The translations under genes and the position numbers were made by a program. A DNA stretch of 44,852 nt from Polyangiaceae bacterium (lineage in GTDB: Bacteria > Myxococcota_A > Polyangia > Nannocystales > Nannocystaceae), in assembly GCA_026989935.1 (NCBI GenBank), contig JALSIN010000411.1, positions 1 through 44,852 of the forward strand, written 5' to 3'. Of the stretch, positions 7,526 to 13,893 are shown piece by piece; the first letter of the stretch is position 1, and each line of letters starts with the position of its first letter. The notes beneath the pieces are model-generated. The model did no database searches, was not told where the DNA came from, and worked only from the letters and a program-made list of their open reading frames with translations.

Positions 7526-9292
7526 ATGGACCGCGTGCTCGTCATCGGAGCCGGCCACGCAGGGCTCGAGGCGGCGTTCGCCGCGCGCCGTCGCAAGGCG
7601 CCCGTGGTCGTGGTGACAGGATCGCTCGCAGGCGTGGGCCTGACCCCCTGCAACCCCGCCGTCGGCGGCGTGGCGAAGGGGCACCTAGTGGCCGAAGTGG
7701 AGGCCATGGGGGGCTTCATCGGACGGGCTGCGGACGCGGCGGGGATCCACGCCCGGATCCTCAACCGCAGCAAGGGGCCGGCCGTGCGGGCGACGCGGGT
7801 GCAGGTGGACAAGCGACGGTACGCGGACCACGCCCGCACCACGCTGCTGGCCGATTCGGGCATCGAGGTCGTCGAGGCGCTCGTGGCCGCCGTCGTCACG
7901 CGGGGCGGTTCGGTCGAGGGGGTTCGGCTCGAAGATGGGACCTTCCTACCCGCCCGCGCGGTCGTCGTGACCACGGGCACCTTCCTGCGCGGCACCTTGC
8001 ACGTGGGGCACGAGGCGCGGCCCGGGGGACGGACCGGGGAGGCGCCCGCCACGGCGCTGGCGCGCTCCATCGCCGCATTGGGGTTTCGTACGGTACGGCT
8101 CAAAACCGGCACGCCGCCGCGTCTTCGGGCCGGGTCGATCGATTTCGACGGCCTCGAGCTGCAGCCGCCCGACGACCCGATGCCCGGTTTTACGTTGCCC
8201 GGGGAGCGGCGTGCTCCGCCGCTGCCCCGGCGCGCGTGCCACCTGACGTGGACGACCGACGCGACGCACCGGGTCGTGCGCGACAACCTGGCGCGCTCGG
8301 CCATGTACGGCGGCAAGGTGATGGGCCGGGGGCCGCGCTACTGCCCCTCCATCGAGGACAAGGTGGTGCGCTTCCCTCACCGAGCCCGCCACCAGGTGTT
8401 CCTGGAACCGGAGGGGCTCGATACGGACTGGGTGTACCCGAACGGGATCTCGACCTCCTTGCCGGCGGACGCGCAGCTCGAACTGGTGCGGACGATCCCG
8501 GGGCTTGGGCGTGCCGAGATCGTGCAGCCGGGGTACGCCGTCGAGTACGACGCCGTGGACGCCCGCCAGCTCGACCATCGCCTCGAAGCGAGGGAGATCG
8601 CGGGCCTGTTCTTCGCGGGCCAGGTCAACGGCACGTCCGGCTACGAGGAGGCCGCGGCCCAGGGGCTCGTGGCCGGGGCGAACGCGGCGGCGGTCGTGAC
8701 CGGAGCCGAACCGCTGGTGCTGGGGCGGCGCGAGGCCTACATCGGCGTCCTGGTGGACGACCTGGTGACGCAGGGGTGCGACGAGCCCTATCGGATGTTC
8801 ACGGCGCGCGCCGAGTACCGGATCTTGCTGCGCGAGGACAACGCCGACGAGCGCCTCGAGACGCGGGCACACGCACTGGGTCTCATCGACGATGCGCGGT
8901 ATACGCGAGGTCTTCGCCGGCGCGAGCAGGTGGACCGTGCGCACGCTGCGCTGCGCGCCGGGGTAGCTTTCGATGGGCCGGCGTGGGCGCTCGCGCGGGC
9001 CGAGGCGCGCCGCACGTACGAGGGGTACGTGGACAAGCTCGAGCGCGACCTCGCCCGCATCGAGGGACGGGCCGGTGCGGACCTTCCGATCCCTCCGGAC
9101 CTCGATTTCTTCGCCCTGCCGGGGCTTTGTCGGGAGGCTGCGGAGCGGCTCGAGGCCGTGCGCCCGGCCACGACCGGCCAGGCCCGGCGGATCCCGGGGC
9201 TTTCGCCGGCGGCCCTGGCGTGCCTGTGGGCGCATGTGCGGAAAGGTACGCTTGCGGCGGCGATCCCACGGGAAGCCGACACCATAGCGTGA
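7526..9292 (+). CDS. mnmG: tRNA uridine-34 5-carboxymethylaminomethyl modification enzyme MnmG (GidA)
   Basis: FAD-dependent partner of MnmE in making 5-carboxymethylaminomethyluridine at wobble position 34 of certain tRNAs; cytoplasmic. Residues 8-13 (GAGHAG) are the FAD-binding fingerprint. The diagnostic PCNPAVGGVAKGHLVAEVEA segment follows, then GTFLRGTLHVG, RLKTGTPPRL, the QVNGTSGYEEAAAQGL FAD-binding block and FTARAEYRILLREDNADERL, with a helical C-terminal domain. At 588 residues it is slightly shorter than the usual 620-630 but keeps all conserved blocks. mnmE is not in the window and neither are the chromosome-partition genes often found near gidA. The ATG at 7526 is the only start that fits the family N-terminus. 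Confidence 0.97.
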   Translation: MDRVLVIGAGHAGLEAAFAARRRKAPVVVVTGSLAGVGLTPCNPAVGGVAKGHLVAEVEAMGGFIGRAADAAGIHARILNRSKGPAVRATRVQVDKRRYADHARTTLLADSGIEVVEALVAAVVTRGGSVEGVRLEDGTFLPARAVVVTTGTFLRGTLHVGHEARPGGRTGEAPATALARSIAALGFRTVRLKTGTPPRLRAGSIDFDGLELQPPDDPMPGFTLPGERRAPPLPRRACHLTWTTDATHRVVRDNLARSAMYGGKVMGRGPRYCPSIEDKVVRFPHRARHQVFLEPEGLDTDWVYPNGISTSLPADAQLELVRTIPGLGRAEIVQPGYAVEYDAVDARQLDHRLEAREIAGLFFAGQVNGTSGYEEAAAQGLVAGANAAAVVTGAEPLVLGRREAYIGVLVDDLVTQGCDEPYRMFTARAEYRILLREDNADERLETRAHALGLIDDARYTRGLRRREQVDRAHAALRAGVAFDGPAWALARAEARRTYEGYVDKLERDLARIEGRAGADLPIPPDLDFFALPGLCREAAERLEAVRPATTGQARRIPGLSPAALACLWAHVRKGTLAAAIPREADTIA

Positions 9293-9325
9293 CGGATCGG
9301 GCCGGTTCGTGGCAAGAATGGTTGG

Positions 9326-9904
9326 GTGAGGTCGCGAACCACCCCGCCTACGCTATGCCCGGTCACGTACGAAGAAGCCGCCGAGCAGCTCATCGCTGAC
9401 GCCTACCAGGAGCATGGAGCCTTCGTGTATCGAACGTTGTCCTATCTCGGTGTCGAGGCCGACCAGATCGAGGACGCGCTGCAAGACGTGTTCGTGGCGG
9501 CGTTTCGGCGGATCCGAGACTTCGACCGGGATCGGTCGATGCGCGCGTGGCTGTACGGGATCGCCCGGCGCGTGGCGAGCCAGCACCGGCGTGGCCTCGG
9601 CCGCCGCCGCCGCCGTATGGTCCTGGTGCACGACGCGGACGCCGGCCCGGATCGGGCCTCGTTGCCCGACGATCGAGTCCTCGCCGGCATGACGATCAAG
9701 GCGATGCTCGAACGACTCGACGACGACAAACGGCGGGCTTTCGTGATGTCGGAGGTGGAGGGGCTGTCCGCACCGGAGATCGCGCGTGCCGAGGGAGCCA
9801 ACGTCAACACGATCTACGCCCGCATTCGAGCGGCGCGGCTGCGATTTCGGCGTATGCTGGACGATTGGGCGAAGAAGGCGCGGGAGGAGGGCCCGGCGTC
9901 GTGA
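9326..9904 (+). CDS. ECF-family RNA polymerase sigma factor
   Basis: A 192-residue alternative sigma factor with only regions 2 and 4. Region 2 is recognisable from about residue 25 to 95 (AYQEHGAFVYRTL, DALQDVFVAAFRRIRDFD, MRAWLYGIARRVASQHRR). Region 4 runs from about 130 to 185 (LERLDDDKRRAFVMSEVEGLSAPEIA followed by NVNTIYARIRAARLRF), the promoter-binding helix-turn-helix. The GTG at 9326 is the likely start, since no ATG lies upstream in frame close to the domain. The next gene overlaps its stop codon, so the pair is translationally coupled. ECF factors are normally held by a cognate anti-sigma factor encoded next door; the overlapping small gene is the only candidate here. Confidence 0.92.
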   Translation: MRSRTTPPTLCPVTYEEAAEQLIADAYQEHGAFVYRTLSYLGVEADQIEDALQDVFVAAFRRIRDFDRDRSMRAWLYGIARRVASQHRRGLGRRRRRMVLVHDADAGPDRASLPDDRVLAGMTIKAMLERLDDDKRRAFVMSEVEGLSAPEIARAEGANVNTIYARIRAARLRFRRMLDDWAKKAREEGPAS

Positions 9905-10218
9905 TGCGCGGCCTGAAACCGATCCCCTCGGAGGGGACGCACGAAGAGGTCCTGGAGAGCTATCGGGCGCTCGCCACGCCGAGTGATCGGTTGCTTGCGC
10001 GTAACTGGCACGTCATCTGCCGCCGTGTGCGGGATGCGGACGACGATCCACTCGCGGTGGAGGGGGTGATGGAGCCGCCTCGGGTATGTGTACCGGTCCC
10101 GCCGGTACCATTTCCTATGCCGGCGGCGTCGGTCCTCGTGTCGCTCGCGGTGGGTGGGAGCGCCGCGATGATCACGGGGATCGGCTGGAGCCTCGCGCGG
10201 CTCCTGGCGACCTCCTAG
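9904..10218 (+). CDS. Small tail-anchored protein coupled to the ECF sigma factor (candidate anti-sigma)
   Basis: A 104-residue protein that I do not recognise. The first 60 residues are charged and helical-looking (MRGLKPIPSEGTHEEVLESY, then DRLLARNWHVICRRVRDADD), a Pro/Val-rich stretch follows (PPRVCVPVPPVPFPMP), and residues about 80-100 form one transmembrane helix (ASVLVSLAVGGSAAMITGIGW). Its ATG shares a base with the sigma factor stop (TGATG); a GTG one codon earlier is also possible. Gene order, coupling and topology with a cytoplasmic N-terminus fit a membrane-bound anti-sigma factor, but there is no zinc-binding HxxxCxxC motif, so this is inference. Its stop codon overlaps that of the convergent cinA gene in a CTAG palindrome. 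Confidence 0.7.
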   Translation: MRGLKPIPSEGTHEEVLESYRALATPSDRLLARNWHVICRRVRDADDDPLAVEGVMEPPRVCVPVPPVPFPMPAASVLVSLAVGGSAAMITGIGWSLARLLATS

Positions 10219-11540
10219 GACGCGGCTTTTTGGGCGTCGTCGTCGCGGTGCGTCACCCGGGCCAGGTCGTCGGCGACGAGGCGATCCCACAGGTACTTGA
10301 GCGCCCATCCGGCGGCGGCGTGCTGGATCGCTTCGCGCTCGCCGTGGAGTCGCAGCCGCTTGGCCGTCGTTCCGTCCGGGGAGGCGGCGGCGATCCAGAC
10401 CGTGCCTACGGGTTTCTCGCGGGAGCCGCCGGAGGGGCCGGCGATGCCCGTGGTGGCGACGGCGTAGGTGGCGTCGAAGGCAGAGCGGGCACCTTCGGCC
10501 ATGGCCCGGGCCACCGGTTCGGAGACCGCCCCGTGCCGTTCGAGGTCCGTGCGCGCAACCCCCAGGCGCTGGCGCTTGGCCGCGTCCGCATAGGTGACGG
10601 CGCCGCCCGTGAACACGGCGCTCGCGCCAGGGACTGCCGTGATCTCGGTGGCGACGCGGCCGCCCGTGCAGGACTCGGCCGTGGCGAGCGTTTCGCCCGC
10701 GGCCGACAGGGCGGCGAGGATCCGGGCCGCGAGGCCTGCGGCCCCGATGCCGTACAGGGCGGGGGCGAGCACTGCCGCAAGGGCGTCGTCGAACGCCCGC
10801 AGGACGTCGGGTGGCGGCGGGTCGTCGGTCTCGAACACCAAGGTGACGTCCACGCGCGGCATGGCGGCGCGGTAGTGCACGTGAAACGGGTACGCCGAAA
10901 ACGAGCGGGCGAGCCGTTCGAGCACGGGCTCGGCGCGCGCGGCGAGGCTCGACTCTCCGAGGCCCAGGCAGCGGTAGCGTCGTGTGGCGCGCCTCGGTCG
11001 GCCGCCAAGGGCGGCCATGCGGGGGCGGACGGCCTCGGCCAGGACGTGCCGGAGCTCGCGCGGCGGGCCCGGTAGGACCACGTAGGCGGGGCCGTCTCCG
11101 GCGACGAAGCCCGCCGCCGTGCCCAGGCGGTTTTCGAGCACCTCCGCCCCCTCGGGCAGGTTGGCCTGGACGAGGTTCGCGGGGGGCATGGAACGTCCGA
11201 GTCGTGCGAAGCACGCTTCGAGGTGCGCGACGAGTTCGGGCCGACGCTGCAACGCGACGCCGAGGGCCTGCGCCACGGCCCGGCGGGTCTTGTCGTCCTT
11301 CGTCGGGCCGAGGCCCCCGGCGACCAGGCACAGACGGCATCGCCCGCGCAGGCCGGTGAGGGTCCGCGCGATCGCATCGGTATCATCAGGAAGCGTGTGG
11401 GCGGACACGACGTCGAAACCATGGGCGGTGGCGAAGGCCGCGAGCGTGGCCTGGTTTTCGTCCACGGTTTCACCGGAGAGGAGTTCGTCGCCGATGGTGA
11501 CGACGACGGCGGTGGGAAACGAACCGGTCCGTGCGGTCAT
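10215..11540 (-). CDS. cinA: CinA-family protein (nucleotide-binding domain plus nicotinamide-nucleotide amidase domain)
   Basis: A 441-residue two-domain protein. The N-terminal half is the MoCF-like domain (TIGDELLSGETVDEN near residue 15, VAGGLGPTKDDKTR near 65, LPGPPRELRHV near 155). The C-terminal half, from about residue 270, is the CinA domain (TAESCTGG, GGAVTYADAAKRQRLGV, TTGIAGPSGG and EKPVGTVWIA), which in studied members deamidates nicotinamide mononucleotide for pyridine-nucleotide recycling, while the first domain can be an ADP-ribose pyrophosphatase. All conserved blocks are present. The ATG at 11540 places the first domain at the N-terminus; a longer reading frame upstream lacks family resemblance. 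It follows the beta-propeller lipoprotein gene by 67 bases on the same strand. Confidence 0.93.
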   Translation of the reverse strand: MTARTGSFPTAVVVTIGDELLSGETVDENQATLAAFATAHGFDVVSAHTLPDDTDAIARTLTGLRGRCRLCLVAGGLGPTKDDKTRRAVAQALGVALQRRPELVAHLEACFARLGRSMPPANLVQANLPEGAEVLENRLGTAAGFVAGDGPAYVVLPGPPRELRHVLAEAVRPRMAALGGRPRRATRRYRCLGLGESSLAARAEPVLERLARSFSAYPFHVHYRAAMPRVDVTLVFETDDPPPPDVLRAFDDALAAVLAPALYGIGAAGLAARILAALSAAGETLATAESCTGGRVATEITAVPGASAVFTGGAVTYADAAKRQRLGVARTDLERHGAVSEPVARAMAEGARSAFDATYAVATTGIAGPSGGSREKPVGTVWIAAASPDGTTAKRLRLHGEREAIQHAAAGWALKYLWDRLVADDLARVTHRDDDAQKAAS

Positions 11541-11607
11541 GGCGACCGTCACGGTGGCGCGAGCGGCCCGAAGAGGCAACCGGCAGGCAGGTGGGGCCCG
11601 TTGCCGG

Positions 11608-13038
11608 TCACCCGGCGGGGGTGCCGCAGGTGACGTTCGATAGCTGGCCGCCACTCATGTCGGAGTAGGTGTAGGGGCCGTTGAGACCGCCGATCATCTC
11701 GAACGAATAGTCGTTCGGATCGATCCGAAACGCCTCGGATCCGCCGAGGCGGACGGCCCAGATGTACCCGTCGATGTCCACGCTGATCCCGCGGTAGATC
11801 CCCTGGAATGGCAGCATCACGGTGTCTCCGATGGCGAGGGTGTCCCGGTCCACCCAGCCGACGCCGCCCTGGGTGGCCGCCCAGATCCGGCCTTGGAGAT
11901 CCTCGGCGATGCCCGACCCGCCGGCGCCCGGCAGGCCCGAGGACTGCCAGGTTTGCGTCATGAGGTCGAACCGCCGCGGACTGTCGCCCACCCACGGGCG
12001 TCCGAGGGAGTCCACCGTGATGCCGTAGCTCGACCCGCTGTAGACCGTATACTCCAGGGTCTGGTAGTCCACCTTGACGAACTTGCCGGCGCCGAAGGTG
12101 GACAACCACAGGTTGTTGTCGGGGTCCACGGCGGCGCCGTAGAAGGCGAAGCCCCAGTCGCCCCAGGAATTGCACGGGACGTCGGAATCGGGGATGTAGA
12201 CCGTCTGCTCCACGTCGCCCGTGTCCCCGTTGAGCAGGTGCACCCAGTTGCCCCCGGCCCCGCAGTAGTTCGGGCCCTTGTCGGGCGGGGCGTTGCGGCC
12301 GGTGGTGGTCCATACCTTTTGGTTCTCGTATTCACACGTCTCGGGGTTGAGTACACCCGAGGTCCAGGCGACCGGGCGCTGGACGGTGGTTTCCGGCACG
12401 AAGGAGTGCCACGCGATGCACTCCTCCTGGTCGAAGGGCAGGACGTCGTTCGGGCCCGTGGAGGTGTCGATCATCGCGTTGTTGTTCTTGTCCACACAGT
12501 CCTCGGGACGGGCCCAGATCTTGGTGACTCCGCCCATACGGTTCGCCACGACGACCGCGCGGCCGTCGATGCTCACGGAGGTGCGCGACGGGTTGCCCGA
12601 ACCGTCCGGCCGTGTCTGATAACGGCCCTCCTCCACCATGGTGCGCGTGTTGATCTTCGAGACGGTGTGCTCGGGGCTGTTGGCGATCCAGATGTAACTC
12701 CAGTCCGAGTTTCCGCATCCGCACTCGACCGGACCGAGGTCCGTATTCGACCCGACATCGAATTTGGGCGGGGTGCCCGACGTGGTGCCCGTCGTGGACG
12801 TGGCCGCGGTGGTGGATGCGGCGCCGGTGGTGGACGTCCCGCTGGACGTCGAGGCGGCCGCCGTCGTGCCCGTGGTGGTCGTGGCCCCGGCGGTGTCGGT
12901 CACGGCCCCGCTGGCGCCGCCCGATTGGCCGGAGGACGCGCCCGTGGCGTCGTCGGGGGCGCATGCGGCCGCGGCGGCGACGAGGCAGGCGGCGGGGAGC
13001 AAGCTCGAAGCACGGGGGGCACGACAGGACCGGACCAT
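11608..13038 (-). CDS. Beta-propeller lipoprotein (virginiamycin B lyase-like/NHL-type repeats)
   Basis: A 476-residue predicted lipoprotein. The signal peptide ends in a lipobox with Cys26 (VAAAAAC), followed by a Thr/Ser/Ala/Gly linker to about residue 90. The rest has repeated strands of the type GITVDSLGRPWVGD, GIAEDLQGRIWAAT and GISVDIDGYIWAVRL, as in streptogramin-lyase and NHL beta-propellers, suggesting a six- or seven-bladed propeller. An insert reads CVDKNNNAMIDTSTGPND, an Asp/Asn-rich calcium-binding-like loop common in myxobacterial surface proteins. True lyase activity is unlikely to be inferable. The start codon and first 22 codons lie inside a 78-bp tandem duplication. There is no Shine-Dalgarno sequence; a TAGCGT hexamer lies six bases upstream. 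Confidence 0.85.
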   Translation of the reverse strand: MVRSCRAPRASSLLPAACLVAAAAACAPDDATGASSGQSGGASGAVTDTAGATTTTGTTAAASTSSGTSTTGAASTTAATSTTGTTSGTPPKFDVGSNTDLGPVECGCGNSDWSYIWIANSPEHTVSKINTRTMVEEGRYQTRPDGSGNPSRTSVSIDGRAVVVANRMGGVTKIWARPEDCVDKNNNAMIDTSTGPNDVLPFDQEECIAWHSFVPETTVQRPVAWTSGVLNPETCEYENQKVWTTTGRNAPPDKGPNYCGAGGNWVHLLNGDTGDVEQTVYIPDSDVPCNSWGDWGFAFYGAAVDPDNNLWLSTFGAGKFVKVDYQTLEYTVYSGSSYGITVDSLGRPWVGDSPRRFDLMTQTWQSSGLPGAGGSGIAEDLQGRIWAATQGGVGWVDRDTLAIGDTVMLPFQGIYRGISVDIDGYIWAVRLGGSEAFRIDPNDYSFEMIGGLNGPYTYSDMSGGQLSNVTCGTPAG

Positions 13039-13044
13039 GCGTCC

Positions 13045-13050
13045 ACGCTA
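13045..13050 (-). promoter_or_regulatory. Putative -10 box, proximal copy (beta-propeller lipoprotein)
   Basis: Read on the minus strand, TAGCGT lies 6 bases before the ATG at 13038, consistent with a leaderless start. The same hexamer recurs 78 bases upstream (13123-13128), in front of the duplicated start codon. The TAG of this proximal hexamer is also the stop codon of the duplicated upstream fragment. Confidence 0.35.
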
Positions 13051-13116
13051 CGCGGCGACGAGGCAGGCGGCGGGGAGCAAGCTCGAAGCACGGGGGGCAC
13101 GACAGGACCGGACCAT
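13048..13116 (-). pseudogene. Duplicated 22-codon signal-peptide fragment upstream of the lipoprotein gene
   Basis: The distal copy of the 78-bp repeat carries an ATG at 13116 and the same 22 residues as the start of the real gene (MVRSCRAPRASSLLPAACLV then AA), then runs into TAG at 13048-13050. It would give a truncated signal peptide without a lipobox Cys, ending nine bases before the true ATG. It could act as an upstream leader reading frame that affects translation of the real gene, or be inert. Confidence 0.6.
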
Positions 13117-13191
13117 GCGTCCACGCTACGCGGCGACGCAGCCGACGGTCAAGGGAAAAAACGTGCGGACTCTACGGGCTTTCCCTCGGAT

Positions 13192-13234
13192 GCAGCGCAT
13201 GCAAGGCGCTGCTTCGAGGGGGGCTATTGCCCCC
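13192..13234. terminator. Two hairpins downstream of the PilZ gene
   Basis: GCAGCGC (13192-13198) and GCGCTGC (13206-13212) form a 7-bp stem with a 7-base loop. Next to it GGGGGC (13219-13224) and GCCCCC (13229-13234) form a 6-bp stem with a TATT loop, 7 bases past the PilZ stop codon on the minus strand. Neither is followed by a T-run. The second is the better terminator candidate. Confidence 0.4.
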
Positions 13235-13241
13235 AATTGCG

Positions 13242-13577
13242 CTACGCCTTCGCCGCCCGAATGAGATCGTCGAGCAGGGCTTCGTCGAGGTCGGTGACGT
13301 CCGTGAACCGGATGGCGATCCCCGCGGCGCGGCCTTCTTCGACGGATCCCACGCGCACGACCTTGGCGGCGACCCGCAGCGGGTTCTTGGCGCGGCCCCG
13401 ATCGAATTCGACGGTCACCGGGGCGCCCACCGGAAGGGCGCGGTTCGACCGCACGAAGGCACCTCGGGTGGAGATGTCCACCGTCCGGGACAGCAGTACG
13501 AAGTGCACCGACGGCGCGTGCAGCTTGAGTTCCACGGAGATCGGGACGCGGGGGCGGCTCCGTCGTTCTCGGTCCAT
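13242..13577 (-). CDS. PilZ-domain protein (cyclic di-GMP-binding type)
   Basis: A 111-residue single-domain PilZ protein, probably a cytoplasmic receptor for cyclic di-GMP. The N-terminal RERRSRPRVPI supplies the RxxxR motif and DISTRGAF (residues 34-41) supplies the D/NxSxxG motif; both are needed for nucleotide binding and both are intact. The rest (PVTVEFDRG, RVAAKVVRVG, AGIAIRFTDV) follows the PilZ beta-barrel. The ATG at 13577 is preceded by GGAAGGGG eight bases upstream, a good Shine-Dalgarno sequence; an ATG six codons earlier is inside it. The target is not indicated, because the neighbours (Mpl fusion, beta-propeller lipoprotein) have no known cyclic di-GMP link. Confidence 0.9.
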   Translation of the reverse strand: MDRERRSRPRVPISVELKLHAPSVHFVLLSRTVDISTRGAFVRSNRALPVGAPVTVEFDRGRAKNPLRVAAKVVRVGSVEEGRAAGIAIRFTDVTDLDEALLDDLIRAAKA

Positions 13578-13893
13578 GGGCGTTTCCCCTTCCATGTGTA
13601 GCGTTGAACTACCAGCGGATCGGAACGCGCGAAATAGCCCCACAGGGTCATTTTTGCCGGGACGTTCGAGCCATGCGGCCCGGCCGCGCAGCGTTGAGGT
13701 CGCTCGGTTCTCGTGCCTCGACCGGACGGGATGCCTGGGCGCGCTGGGGGCCTGCCCGTACCGAGGGCGAAGCGCCCGGAGGTTCTCGGGCTTTCCTTTC
13801 GTGGCGGGGACGATCGACGGCCTCCTGCGGCCGGGACTGGGCGCCCGCCGGTTACGATGAAAGGCATGCAGCGGCCGCGAAGCATGGTTCGCA
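13578..13893. other. Intergenic region between divergent PilZ and Mpl-fusion genes
   Basis: No protein with family resemblance is visible here. On the minus side it holds the Shine-Dalgarno sequence and presumably the promoter of the PilZ gene. On the plus side TACGAT (13853-13858) is a candidate -10; it lies 7 bases before an ATG at 13866 that is out of frame with the Mpl fusion, whose first in-frame start is the GTG at 13894. The region is slightly less G+C-rich than the genes. Confidence 0.5.

Larger units (their letters stand above)
12974..13138. repeat. 78-bp direct tandem duplication covering a gene start
   Basis: Bases 12974-13051 are repeated exactly at 13052-13129, and the first 9 bases of the unit (GCGGCGACG) recur once more at 13130-13138. 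On the minus strand each copy contains the -10-like TAGCGT, the start codon and the first 22 codons of the beta-propeller lipoprotein. The 9-base flanking match suggests that the duplication arose by slippage or microhomology-mediated recombination. Identity of the copies implies that it is recent, or an assembly artefact. Confidence 0.9.
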
